From: Heliopora coerulea | Taxonomy: Eukaryota > Cnidaria > Anthozoa > Scleralcyonacea > Helioporidae | Length of the DNA: 64,000 nt | NCBI GenBank assembly: GCA_030142905.1 | Contig: JASJOG010000063.1 | Location: forward strand, 997,501 to 1,061,500 | Direction of reading: 5' to 3' | Shown: piece after piece, positions 23,401-38,400 of the stretch | Position numbering within the stretch: position 1 is the first letter of the stretch | Layout of the letters: every line of letters begins with the position of its first letter | Position numbers and translations under genes: made by a program | Notes under the pieces: model-generated | What the model saw: the letters and a program-made list of their open reading frames with translations, nothing else | Databases searched by the model: none | Told to the model about the DNA's origin: nothing

Positions 23401-26400
23401 TTCGACCTCAAATATTATCTCAAATATTACTGTAAAGTTCCTCAAATAAGGCCACAACTACCTTATTCGGTCTAAACTTTCATATTTTGGCCTTATATCG
23501 AAATTTTCATATTGGTCGAAAAATCGTCAAAAACCGTGGGTTAACCCCTTTACTTTTTGGTGAAATTTTTCGACCTCAAGTATTATCTCAAATATTACTG
23601 TAAAGTCCCTCAAATAAGGCCACAACTATCTTATTCGGTCCAAACTTTCATATTTTGGCCTTATTTCGACATTTTAAAATTGGTAGAAAAATCACTAAAA
23701 ACCGTGGGTTAACCCCTTTACTTTTTGGTGAAATTTTTCGACCTCAAGTATTATCTCAAATATTACTGTAAAGTCCCCCAAATAACGATAGAACTATCTT
23801 ATTCGGTCCAAACTTTCATATTTTGGCCTTATTTCGAAAGTTTAAAATTGGTCCAAAAATCACCAAAAACCGTGGGTTAACCCCTTTACTTTTTGGTGAA
23901 ATTTTTCGACCTCAAGTATTATCTCAAATATTACTGTAAAGTCCCTCAAATAAGGCCACAACTATCTTATTCGGCCTAAACTTTCATATTTTGGCCTTAT
24001 ATCGAAAGTTTCATATTGGTCGAAAATTCGTCAAAAACCGTGGGTTAACCCCTTTACTTTTTGGTGAAATTTTTCGACCTCAAATATTATCTCAAATATT
24101 ACTGTAAAGTCCTTCAAATAAGGCCACAACTACCTTATTCGATCTAAACTTTCATATTTTGGCCTTATTTCAAAAGTTTCAAATTGATCGAAAAATCACC
24201 AAAAACCGTGGGTTAACCCCTTCACTTTTCGGTGAAATTTTTCGACCTCAAGTATTATCTCAAATATTACTGTAAAGTCCTTCAAATAAGGCCACAACTA
24301 CATTATTCGATCTAAACTTTCATATTTTGGCCTAATTTAAAAAGTTTCAAATTGGTCGAAAAATCACCAAAAACCGTGGGTTAACCCCTTCACTTTTAGG
24401 TGAAATTTTTCGACCTCAAGTATTATCTCAAATATTACTGTCAAGTCCCTCAAATAAGACAACAACTACCTTATTCGATCTAAACTTTCATATTTTGGCC
24501 TTATTTTAAAAGTTTCAAATTGGTCGAAAAATCACCAAAAACCGTGGGTTAACCCCTTTACTTTTTGGTGAAATTTTTCGACCTCAAATATTATCTCAAA
24601 TATTACTGTAAAGTCCCTCAAATAAGGCCACAACTACCTTATTCGGTCTAAACTTTCATATTTTGGCCTTATTTCAAAAGTTTCAAATTGGTCGAAAAAT
24701 CACCAAAAACAGTGGGTTAACCCCTTCACTTTTCGGTGAAATTTTTCGATCTCAAGTATTATCTCAAATATTACTGTAAAGTCCCTTAAATAAGGCCACA
24801 ACTACCTTATTCGATCTAAACTTTCATATTTTGGCCTTATTTCGAAAGTTTCAAATTGGTCGAAAAATCGTCGAAAACCGTGGGTTAACCCCTTTACTTT
24901 TTGGTGAAATTTTTCGACCTCAAATATTATCTCAAACATTACTGTAAAGTCCCTCAAATAAGGCCACAACTACATTATTCGATCTAAACTTTCATATTTT
25001 GGCCTTCTTTCAAAAGTTTCAAATTGGTCGAAAAATCACCAAAAACCGTGGGTTAACCCCTTTAGTTTTTGGTGAAATTTTTCGACCTCAAATATTATCT
25101 CAAATATTACTGTAAAGTTCCTCAAATAAGGCCACAACTATCATATTCGGTCCAAACTTTCATATTTTGGCCTTATTTCGAAAGTTTCATATTGGTCGAA
25201 AAATCGTCAAAAACCGTGGGTTAACCCCTTTACTTTTTGGTGAAATTTTTCGACCTCAAGTATTATCTCAAATATTACTGTAAAGTCCCCCAAATAACGA
25301 CAGAACAATCTTATTCCGTCCAAACTTTCATATTTTGGCCTTATTTCGAAAGTTTCAAATTGGCCGAAAAATCACCAAAAACCGTGGGTTAACCCCTTTA
25401 CTTTTCGGTGAAATTTTTCGACCTCAAGTATTATCTCAAATATTACTGTAAAGTTCCTCAAATAAGGCCACAACTACCTTATTCGGTCTAAACTTTCATA
25501 TTTTGGCCTTATATCGAAAGTTTCATATTGGTCGAAAAATCGTCAAAAACCGTGGGTTAACCCCTTTACTTTTTGGTGAAATTTTTCGACCTCAAGTATT
25601 ATCTCAAATATTACTGTAAAGTCCCTCAAATAAGGCCACAACTATCTTATTCCGTCTAAACTTTCATATTTTGGCCTTATATAGAAAGGTTCATATTGGT
25701 CGAAAAATCGTCAAAAACCGTGGGTTAACCCCTTTACTTTTTGGTGAAATTTTTCGACCTCAAGTATTATCTCAAATATTACTGTAAAGTCCCTCAAATA
25801 AGGCCACAACTATCTTATTCCGTCTAAACTTTCATATTTTGGCCTTATATAGAAAGGTTCATATTGGTCGAAAAATCGTCAAAAACCGTGGGTTAACCCC
25901 TTTACTTTTTGGTGAAATTTTTCGACCTCAAGTATTATCTCAAATATTACTGTAAAGTCCCTCAAATAAGGCCACAACTATCTTATTCCGTCTAAACTTT
26001 CATATTTTGGCCTTATATAGAAAGGTTCATATTGGTCGAAAAATCGTCAAAAACCGTGGGTTAACCCCTTTACTTTTTGGTGAAATTTTTCGACCTCAAG
26101 TATTATCTCAAATATTACTGTAAAGTCCCTCAAATAAGGCCACAACTATCTTATTCCGTCTAAACTTTCATATTTTGGCCTTATATAGAAAGGTTCATAT
26201 TGGTCGAAAAATCGTCAAAAACCGTGGGTTAACCCCTTTACTTTTTGGTGAAATTTTTCGACCTCAAGTATTATCTCAAATATTACTGTAAAGTCCCCCA
26301 AATAACGACAGAACTATCTTATTCGGTCCAAACTTTCATATTTTGGCCTAATTTCGACATTTTGAAATTGGTCGAAAAATCGTCAAAAACCGTGGGTTAA

Positions 26401-29400
26401 CCCCTTTACTTTTTGGTGAAATTTTTCGAACTCAAATATTATCTCAAATATTACTGTAAAGTCCCTCAAATAAGGCCACAACTACCTTATTCGATCTAAA
26501 CTTTCATATTTTGGCCTTATTTCGAAAGTTTAAAATTGGTCGAAAAATCGTCAAAACAAGTGGGTTAACCCCTTTAGTTTTTGGTGAAATTTTTCGACCT
26601 CAAGTATTATCTCAAATATTACTGTAAAGTCCCCCAAATAACGACAGAACTATCTTATTCGGTCCAAACTTTCATATTTTGGCCTAATTTCGACATTTTG
26701 AAATTGGTCGAAAAATCGTCAAAAACCGTGGGTTAACCCCTTTACTTTTTGGTGAAATTTTTCGACCTCAAATATTATCTCAAATATTACTGTAAAGTCC
26801 CTCAAATAAGGCCACAACTACCTTATTCGGTCTAAACTTTCATATTTTGGCCTTATATCGAAAGTTTCATATTGGTCGAAAAATCGTCAAAAACCGTGGG
26901 TTAACCCCTTTACTTTTTGGTGAAATTTTTCGACCTTAAGTATTATCTCAAATATTACTGTGAAGTCCCCCAAATAACGATAGAACTATCTTATTCGGTC
27001 CAAACTTTCATATTTTGGCCTTATTTCGAAAGTTTAAAATTGGTCGAAAAATCACCAAAAACCGTGGGTTAACCCCTTTACTTTTTGGTGAAATTTCTCG
27101 ATCTCAAGTATTATCTCAAATATTACTGTAAAGTCCCTCAAATAAGGCCACAACTATCTTATTCGGCCTAAACTTTCATATTTTGGCCTTATATCGAAAG
27201 TTTCATATTGGTCGAAAAATCGTCAAAAACCGTGGGTTAACCCCTTTACTTTTTGGTGAAATTTTTCGACCTCAAGTATTATCTCAAATATTACTGTAAA
27301 GTCCCCCAAAGAACGACAGAACTATCTTATTCCGTCCAAACTTTCATATTTTGGCCTTATTTCGAAAGTTTCAAATTGGCCGAAAAATCACCAAAAACCG
27401 TGGGTTAACCCCTTTACTTTTTGGTGAAATTTTTCGACCTCAAATATTATCTCAAATATTACTGTAAAGTTCCTCAAATAAGGCCACAACTATCATATTC
27501 GGTCCAAACTTTCATATTTTGGCCTTATTTCGACATTTTAAAATTGGTCGAAAAATCACCAAAAACCGTGGGTTAACCCCTTTACTTTTTGGTGAAATTT
27601 TTCGACCTCAAGTATTATCTCAAATATTACTGTAAAGTCCCTCAAATAAGGCCACAACTATCTTATTCCGTCTAAACTTTCATATTTTGGCCTTATATCG
27701 AAAGTTTCATATTGGTCGAAAAATCGTCAAAAACCGTGGGTTAACCCCTTTACTTTTTGGTGAAATTTTTCGAACTCAAATATTATCTCAAATATTACTG
27801 TAAAGTCCCTCAAATAAGGCCACAACTACCTTATTCGATCTAAACTTTCATATTTTGGCCTTATTTCGAAAGTTTAAAATTGGTCGAAAAATCGTCAAAA
27901 ACCGTGGGTTAACCCCTTTACTTTTTGGTGAAATTTTTCGACCTCAAGTATTATCTCAAATATTACTGTAAAGTCCCCCAAATAACGACAGAACTATCTT
28001 ATTCGGTCCAAACTTTCATATTTTGGCCTAATTTCGACATTTTGAAATTGGTCGAAAAATCGTCAAAAACCGTGGGTTAACCCCTTTACTTTTTGGTGAA
28101 ATTTTTCGACCTCAAATATTATCTCAAATATTACTGTAAAGTCCCTCAAATAAGGCCACAACTATCTTATTCGGCCTAAACTTTCATATTTTGGCCTTAT
28201 ATCGAAAGTTTCATATTGGTCGAAAAATCGTCAAAAACCGTGGGTTAACCCCTTTACTTTTTGGTGAAATTTTTCGACCTTAAGTATTATCTCAAATATT
28301 ACTGTAAAGTCCCTCAAATAACGATAGAACTATCTTATTCGGTCCAAACTTTCATATATTGGCCTTATTTCGAAAGTTTAAAATTGGTCGAAAAATCGTC
28401 AAAAACCGTGGGTTAACCCCTTTACTTTTTGGTGAAATTTTTCGACCTCAAGTATTATCTCAAATATTACTGTAAAGTCCCCCAAATAACGACAGAACTA
28501 TCTTATTCCGTCCAAACTTTCATATTTTGGCCTTATTTCGAAAGTTTCAAATTGGCCGAAAAATCACCAAAAACCGTGGGTTAACCCCTTTACTTTTTGG
28601 TGAAATTTTTCGACCTCAAATATTATCTCAAATATTACTGTAAAGTCCTTCAAATAAGGCCACAACTACCTTATTCGATCTAAACTTTCATATTTTGGCC
28701 TTATTTCGAAAAGTTTCAAATTGATCGAAAAATCACCAAAAACCGTGGGTTAACCCCTTTACTTTTTGGTGAAATTTTTCGACCTCAAGTATTATCTCAA
28801 ATATTACTGTAAAGTCCTTCAAATAAGGCCACAACTACATTATTCGATCTAAACTTTCATATTTTGGCCTAATTTAAAAAGTTTCAAATTGGTCGAAAAA
28901 TCACCAAAAACCGTGGGTTAACCCCTTTACTTTTTGGTGAAATTTTTCGACCTCAAGTATTATCTCAAATATTACTGTAAAGTCCCTCAAATAAGACAAC
29001 AACTACCTTATTCGATCTAAACTTTCATATTTTGGCCTTATTTCGAAAGTTTCAAATTGGTCGAAAAATCACCAAAAACCGTGGGTTAACCCCTTTACTT
29101 TTTGGTGAAATTTTTCGACCTCAAATATTATCTCAAATATTACTGTAAAGTCCCTCAAATAAGGCCACAACTACCTTATTCGGTCTAAACTTTCATATTT
29201 TGGCCTTATTTCGAAAGTTTCAAATTGGTCGAAAAATCACCAAAAACCGTGGGTTAACCCCTTTACTTTTTGGTGAAATTTTTCGACCTCAAGTATTATC
29301 TCAAATATTACTGTAAAGTCCCTCAAATAAGGCCACAACTACCTTATTCGATCTAAACTTTCATATTTTGGCCTTATTTCGAAAGTTTCAAATTGGTCGA

Positions 29401-32400
29401 AAAATCGTCGAAAACCGTGGGTTAACCCCTTTACTTTTTGGTGAAATTTTTCGACCTCAAATATTATCTCAAATATTACTGTAAAGTCCCTCAAATAAGG
29501 CCACAACTACATTATTCGATCTAAACTTTCATATTTTGGCCTTATTTCAAAAGTTTCAAATTGGTCGAAAAATCACCAAAAACCGTGGGTTAACCCCTTT
29601 ACTTTTTGGTGAAATTTTTCGACCTCAAATATTATCTCAAATATTACTGTAAAGTCCCTCAAATAAGGCCACAACTATCATATTCGGTCCAAACTTTCAT
29701 ATTTTGGCCTTATTTCGAAAGTTTCATATTGGTCGAAAAATCGTCAAAAACCGTGGGTTAACCCCTTTACTTTTTGGTGAAATTTTTCGACCTCAAGTAT
29801 TATCTCAAATATTACTGTAAAGTCCCCCAAATAACGACAGAACTATCTTATTCCGTCCAAACTTTCATATTTTGGCCTTATTTCGAAAGTTTCAAATTGG
29901 TCGAAAAATCACCAAAAACCGTGGGTTAACCCCTTTACTTTTCGGTGAAATTTTTCGACCTCAAATATTATCTCAAATATTACTGTAAAGTTCCTCAAAT
30001 AAAGCCAAAACTATCTTATTCGGCCTAAACTTTCATATTTTGGCCTTATATCGAAAGTTTCATATTGGTCGAAAAATCGTCAAAAACCGTGGGTTAACCC
30101 CTTTACTTTTTGGTGAAATTTTTCGACCTCAAGTATTATCTCAAATATTACTGTAAAGTCCCTCAAATAAGGCCACAACTATCTTATTCCGTCTAAACTT
30201 TCATATTTTGGCCTTATTTCGAAAGTTTCAAATTGGTCGAAAAATCGTCAAAAACCGTGGGTTAACCCCTTTACTTTTTGGTGAAATTTTTCGACCTCAA
30301 GTATTATCTCAAATATTACTGTAAAGTCCCTCAAATAAGGCCACAACTATCTTATTCCGTCTAAACTTTCATATTTTGGCCTTATTTCGAAAGTTTCAAA
30401 TTGGTCGAAAAATCGTCAAAAACCGTGGGTTAACCCCTTTACTTTTTGGTGAAATTTTTCGACCTCAAGTATTATCTCAAATATTACTGTAAAGTCCCTC
30501 AAATAAGGCCACAACTATCTTATTCCGTCTAAACTTTCATATTTTGGCCTTATTTCGAAAGTTTCAAATTGGTCGAAAAATCGTCAAAAACCGTGGGTTA
30601 ACCCCTTTACTTTTTGGTGAAATTTTTCGACCTCAAGTATTATCTCAAATATTACTGTAAAGTCCCTCAAATAAGGCCACAACTATCTTATTCCGTCTAA
30701 ACTTTCATATTTTGGCCTTATTTCGAAAGTTTCAAATTGGTCGAAAAATCGTCAAAAACCGTGGGTTAACCCCTTTACTTTTTGGTGAAATTTTTCGACC
30801 TCAAGTATTATCTCAAATATTACTGTAAAGTCCCCCAAATAACGACAGAACTATCTTATTCGGTCCAAACTTTCATATTTTGGCCTAATTTCGAAAGTTT
30901 GAAATTGGTCGAAAAATCGTCAAAAACCGTGGGTTAACCCCTTTACTTTTTGGTGAAATTTTTCGACCTCAAATATTATCTCAAATATTACTGTAAAGTC
31001 CCTCAAATAAGGCCACAACTACCTTATTCGATCTAAACTTTCATATTTTGGCCTTATTTCGAAAGTTTCAAATTGGTCGAAAAATCGTCAAAAACCGTGG
31101 GTTAACCCCTTTACTTTTTGGTGAAATTTTTCGACCTCAAGTATTATCTCAAATATTACTGTAAAGTCCCCCAAATAACGACAGAACTATCTTATTCGGT
31201 CCAAACTTTCATATTTTGGCCTAATTTCGAAAGTTTCAAATTGGTCCCAAAATCGTCAAAAACCGTGGGTTAACCCCTTTACTTTTTGGTGAAATTTTTC
31301 GACCTCAAATATTATCTCAAATATTACTGTAAAGTCCCTCAAATAAGGCCACAACTACCTTATTCGGTCTAAACTTTCATATTTTGGCCTTATATCGAAA
31401 GTTTCATATTGGTCGAAAAATCGTCAAAAACCGTGGGTTAACCCCTTTACTTTTTGGTGAAATTTTTCGACCTTAAGTATTATCTCAAATATTACTGTGA
31501 AGTCCCCCAAATAACGATAGAACTATCTTATTCGGTCCAAACTTTCATATTTTGGCCTTATTTCGAAAGTTTAAAATTGGTCGAAAAATCACCAAAAACC
31601 GTGGGTTAACCCCTTTACTTTTTGGTGAAATTTTTCGACCTCAAGTATTATCTCAAATATTACTGTAAAGTCCCTCAAATAAGGCCACAACTATCTTATT
31701 CGGCCTAAACTTTCATATTTTGGCCTTATATCGAAAGTTTCATATTGGTCGAAAAATCGTCAAAAACCGTGGGTTAACCCCTTTACTTTTTGGTGAAATT
31801 TTTCGACCTCAAGTATTATCTCAAATATTACTGTAAAGTCCCCCAAAGAACGACAGAACTATCTTATTCCGTCCAAACTTTCATATTTTGGCCTTATTTC
31901 GAAAGTTTCAAATTGGCCGAAAAATCACCAAAAACCGTGGGTTAACCCCTTTACTTTTTGGTGAAATTTTTCGACCTCAAATATTATCTCAAATATTACT
32001 GTAAAGTTCCTCAAATAAGGCCACAACTATCATATTCGGTCCAAACTTTCATATTTTGGCCTTATTTCGACATTTTAAAATTGGTCCCAAAATCGTCAAA
32101 AACCGTGGGTTAACCCCTTTACTTTTTGGTGAAATTTTTCGACCTCAAGTATTATCTCAAATATTACTGTAAAGTCCCTCAAATAAGGCCACAACTATCT
32201 TATTCCGTCTAAACTTTCATATTTTGGCCTTATATCGAAAGTTTCATATTGGTCGAAAAATCGTCAAAAACCGTGGGTTAACCCCTTTACTTTTTGGTGA
32301 AATTTTTCGACCTCAAATATTATCTCAAATATTACTGTAAAGTCCCTCAAATAAGGCCACAACTACCTTATTCGATCTAAACTTTCATATTTTGGCCTTA

Positions 32401-35400
32401 TTTCGAAAGTTTAAAATTGGTCGAAAAATCGTCAAAAACCGTGGGTTAACCCCTTTACTTTTTGGTGAAATTTTTCGACCTCAAGTATTATCTCAAATAT
32501 TACTGTAAAGTCCCCCAAATAAAGCCAAAACTATCTTATTCGGTCCAAACTTTCATATTTTGGCCTAATTTCGACATTTTGAAATTGGTCGAAAAATCGT
32601 CAAAAACCGTGGGTTAACCCCTTTACTTTTTGGTGAAATTTTTCGACCTCAAATATTATCTCAAATATTACTGTAAAGTCCCTCAAATAAGGCCACAACT
32701 ACCTTATTCGGTCTAAACTTTCATATTTTGGCCTTATATCGAAAGTTTCATATTGGTCGAAAAATCGTCAAAAACCGTGGGTTAACCCCTTTACTTTTTG
32801 GTGAAATTTTTCGACCTTAAGTATTATCTCAAATATTACTGTGAAGTCCTCCAAATAACGATAGAACTATCTTATTCGGTCCAAACTTTCATATATTGGC
32901 CTTATTTCGAAAGTTTAAAATTGGTCGAAAAATCGTCAAAAACCGTGGGTTAACCCCTTTACTTTTTGGTGAAATTTTTCGACCTCAAGTATTATCTCAA
33001 ATATTACTGTAAAGTCCCCCAAATAACGACAGAACTATCTTATTCCGTCCAAACTTTCATATTTTGGCCTTATTTCGAAAGTTTCAAATTGGCCGAAAAA
33101 TCACCAAAAACCGTGGGTTAACCCCTTTACTTTTTGGTGAAATTTTTCGACCTCAAATATTATCTCAAATATTACTGTAAAGTCCTTCAAATAAAGCCAA
33201 AACTATCTTATTCGGCCTAAACTTTCATATTTTGGCCTTATTTCGAAAGTTTCAAATTGATCGAAAAATCACCAAAAACCGTGGGTTAACCCCTTTACTT
33301 TTTGGTGAAATTTTTCGACCTCAAATATTATCTCAAATATTACTGTAAAGTCCTTCAAATAAGGCCACAACTATCATTATTCGATCTAAACTTTCATATT
33401 TTGGCCTAATTTCGAAAGTTTCAAATTGGTCGAAAAATCGTCAAAAACCGTGGGTTAACCCCTTTACTTTTTGGTGAAATTTTTCGACCTCAAGTATTAT
33501 CTCAAATATTACTGTCAAGTCCCTCAAATAAGACAACAACTACCTTATTCGATCTAAACTTTCATATTTTGGCCTTATTTCGAAAGTTTCAAATTGGTCG
33601 AAAAATCGTCAAAAACCGTGGGTTAACCCCTTTACTTTTTGGTGAAATTTTTCGACCTCAAATATTATCTCAAATATTACTGTAAAGTCCCTCAAATAAG
33701 GCCACAACTACCTTATTCGGTCTAAACTTTCATATTTTGGCCTTATTTCGAAAGTTTCAAATTGGTCGAAAAATCACCAAAAACCGTGGGTTAACCCCTT
33801 TACTTTTTGGTGAAATTTTTCGATCTCAAGTATTATCTCAAATATTACTGTAAAGTCCCTTAAATAAGGCCACAACTACCTTATTCGATCTAAACTTTCA
33901 TATTTTGGCCTTATTTCGAAAGTTTCAAATTGGTCGAAAAATCGTCGAAAACCGTGGGTTAACCCCTTTACTTTTTGGTGAAATTTTTCGACCTCAAATA
34001 TTATCTCAAATATTACTGTAAAGTCCCTCAAATAAGGCCACAACTACATTATTCGATCTAAACTTTCATATTTTGGCCTTATTTCGAAAGTTTCAAATTG
34101 GTCGAAAAATCACCAAAAACCGTGGGTTAACCCCTTTACTTTTTGGTGAAATTTTTCGACCTCAAATATTATCTCAAATATTACTGTAAAGTTCCTCAAA
34201 TAAGGCCACAACTATCATATTCGGTCCAAACTTTCATATTTTGGCCTTATTTCGAAAGTTTCATATTGGTCGAAAAATCGTCAAAAACCGTGGGTTAACC
34301 CCTTTACTTTTTGGTGAAATTTTTCGACCTCAAGTATTATCTCAAATATTACTGTAAAGTCCCCCAAATAACGACAGAACAATCTTATTCCGTCCAAACT
34401 TTCATATTTTGGCCTTATTTCGAAAGTTTCAAATTGGCCGAAAAATCACCAAAAACCGTGGGTTAACCCCTTTACTTTTCGGTGAAATTTTTCGACCTCA
34501 AATATTATCTCAAATATTACTGTAAAGTTCCTCAAATAAAGCCAAAACTATCTTATTCGGCCTAAACTTTCATATTTTGGCCTTATATCGAAAGTTTCAT
34601 ATTGGTCGAAAAATCGTCAAAAACCGTGGGTTAACCCCTTTACTTTTTGGTGAAATTTTTCGACCTCAAGTATTATCTCAAATATTACTGTAAAGTCCCT
34701 CAAATAAGGCCACAACTATCTTATTCCGTCTAAACTTTCATATTTTGGCCTTATATAGAAAGTTTCATATTGGTCGAAAAATCGTCAAAAACCGTGGGTT
34801 AACCCCTTTACTTTTTGGTGAAATTTTTCGACCTCAAGTATTATCTCAAATATTACTGTAAAGTCCCTCAAATAAGGCCACAACTATCTTATTCCGTCTA
34901 AACTTTCATATTTTGGCCTTATTTCGAAAGTTTCAAATTGGTCGAAAAATCGTCAAAAACCGTGGGTTAACCCCTTTACTTTTTGGTGAAATTTTTCGAC
35001 CTCAAGTATTATCTCAAATATTACTGTAAAGTCCCTCAAATAAGGCCACAACTATCTTATTCCGTCTAAACTTTCATATTTTGGCCTTATTTCGAAAGTT
35101 TCAAATTGGTCGAAAAATCGTCAAAAACCGTGGGTTAACCCCTTTACTTTTTGGTGAAATTTTTCGACCTCAAGTATTATCTCAAATATTACTGTAAAGT
35201 CCCTCAAATAAGGCCACAACTATCTTATTCCGTCTAAACTTTCATATTTTGGCCTTATTTCGAAAGTTTCAAATTGGTCGAAAAATCGTCAAAAACCGTG
35301 GGTTAACCCCTTTACTTTTTGGTGAAATTTTTCGACCTCAAGTATTATCTCAAATATTACTGTAAAGTCCCCCAAATAACGACAGAACTATCTTATTCGG

Positions 35401-38400
35401 TCCAAACTTTCATATTTTGGCCTTATTTCGAAAGTTTCAAATTGGTCGAAAAATCGTCAAAAACCGTGGGTTAACCCCTTTACTTTTTGGTGAAATTTTT
35501 CGACCTCAAATATTATCTCAAATATTACTGTAAAGTCCCTCAAATAAGGCCACAACTACCTTATTCGATCTAAACTTTCATATTTTGGCCTTATTTCGAA
35601 AGTTTCAAATTGGTCCCAAAATCGTCAAAAACCGTGGGTTAACCCCTTTACTTTTTGGTGAAATTTTTCGACCTCAAGTATTATCTCAAATATTACTGTA
35701 AAGTCCCCCAAATAACGACAGAACTATCTTATTCGGTCCAAACTTTCATATTTTGGCCTAATTTCGAAAGTTTCAAATTGGTCGAAAAATCGTCAAAAAC
35801 CGTGGGTTAACCCCTTTACTTTTTGGTGAAATTTTTCGACCTCAAATATTATCTCAAATATTACTGTAAAGTCCCTCAAATAAAGCCAAAACTATCTTAT
35901 TCGGCCTAAACTTTCATATTTTGGCCTTATATCGAAAGTTTCATATTGGTCGAAAAATCGTCAAAAACCGTGGGTTAACCCCTTTACTTTTTGGTGAAAT
36001 TTTTCGACCTTAAGTATTATCTCAAATATTACTGTGAAGTCCCCCAAATAACGATAGAACTATCTTATTCGGTCCAAACTTTCATATTTTGGCCTTATTT
36101 CGAAAGTTTAAAATTGGTCGAAAAATCACCAAAAACCGTGGGTTAACCCCTTTACTTTTTGGTGAAATTTTTCGACCTCAAATATTATCTCAAATATTAC
36201 TGTAAAGTCCCTCAAATCAGGCCACAACTATCTTATTCGGCCTAAACTTTCATATTTTGGCCTTATATCGAAAGTTTCATATTGGTCGAAAAATCGTCAA
36301 AAACCGTGGGTTAACCCCTTTACTTTTTGGTGAAATTTTTCGACCTCAAGTATTATCTCAAATATTACTGTAAAGTCCCCCAAAGAACGACAGAACTATC
36401 TTATTCCGTCCAAACTTTCATATTTTGGCCTTATTTCGAAAGTTTCAAATTGGCCGAAAAATCACCAAAAACCGTGGGTTAACCCCTTTACTTTTTGGTG
36501 AAATTTTTCGACCTCAAATATTATCTCAAATATTACTGTAAAGTTCCTCAAATAAGGCCACAACTATCATATTCGGTCCAAACTTTCATATTTTGGCCTT
36601 ATTTCGACATTTTAAAATTGGTCGAAAAATCACCAAAAACCGTGGGTTAACCCCTTTACTTTTTGGTGAAATTTTTCGACCTCAAGTATTATCTCAAATA
36701 TTACTGTAAAGTCCCTCAAATAAGGCCACAACTATCTTATTCCGTCTAAACTTTCATATTTTGGCCTTATTTCGAAAGTTTCATATTGGTCGAAAAATCG
36801 TCAAAAACCGTGGGTTAACCCCTTTACTTTTTGGTGAAATTTTTCGACCTCAAATATTATCTCAAATATTACTGTAAAGTCCCTCAAATAAAGCCAAAAC
36901 TATCTTATTCGGCCTAAACTTTCATATTTTGGCCTTATTTCGAAAGTTTCAAATTGGTCGAAAAATCGTCAAAAACCGTGGGTTAACCCCTTTACTTTTT
37001 GGTGAAATTTTTCGACCTCAAGTATTATCTCAAATATTACTGTAAAGTCCCCCAAATAACGACAGAACTATCTTATTCGGTCCAAACTTTCATATTTTGG
37101 CCTAATTTCGAAAGTTTCAAATTGGTCGAAAAATCGTCAAAAACCGTGGGTTAACCCCTTTACTTTTTGGTGAAATTTTTCGACCTCAAATATTATCTCA
37201 AATATTACTGTAAAGTCCCTCAAATAAGGCCACAACTACCTTATTCGGTCTAAACTTTCATATTTTGGCCTTATATCGAAAGTTTCATATTGGTCGAAAA
37301 ATCGTCAAAAACCGTGGGTTAACCCCTTTACTTTTTGGTGAAATTTTTCGACCTTAAGTATTATCTCAAATATTACTGTGAAGTCCTCCAAATAACGATA
37401 GAACTATCTTATTCGGTCCAAACTTTCATATTTTGGCCTTATTTCGAAAGTTTAAAATTGGTCGAAAAATCGTCAAAAACCGTGGGTTAACCCCTTTACT
37501 TTTTGGTGAAATTTTTCGACCTCAAGTATTATCTCAAATATTACTGTAAAGTCCCCCAAATAACGACAGAACTATCTTATTCCGTCCAAACTTTCATATT
37601 TTGGCCTTATTTCGAAAGTTTCAAATTGGCCGAAAAATCACCAAAAACCGTGGGTTAACCCCTTTACTTTTCGGTGAAATTTTTCGACCTCAAATATTAT
37701 CTCAAATATTACTGTAAAGTTCCTCAAATAAGGCCACAACTATCTTATTCGGTCCAAACTTTCATATTTTGGCCTTATTTCGACATTTTAAAATTGGTAG
37801 AAAAATCACCAAAAACCGTGGGTTAACCCCTTTACTTTTTGGTGAAATTTTTCGACCTCAAGTATTATCTCAAATATTACTGTAAAGTCCCTCAAATAAG
37901 GCCACAACTATCTTATTCCGTCTAAACTTTCATATTTTGGCCTAATTTCGAAAGTTTCAAATTGGTCGAAAAATCGTCAAAAACCGTGGGTTAACCCCTT
38001 TACTTTTTGGTGAAATTTTTCGACCTCAAGTATTATCTCAAATATTACTGTAAAGTCCCTCAAATAAGGCCACAACTATCTTATTCGGCCTAAACTTTCA
38101 TATTTTGGCCTTATTTCGAAAGTTTCAAATTGGTCGAAAAATCGTCAAAAACCGTGGGTTAACCCCTTTACTTTTTGGTGAAATTTTTCGACCTCAAGTA
38201 TTATCTCAAATATTACTGTAAAGTCCCTCAAATAAGGCCACAACTATCTTATTCCGTCTAAACTTTCATATTTTGGCCTTATATCGAAAGTTTCATATTG
38301 GTCGAAAAATCGTCAAAAACCGTGGGTTAACCCCTTTACTTTTTGGTGAAATTTTTCGACCTCAAATATTATCTCAAATATTACTGTAAAGTCCCTCAAA

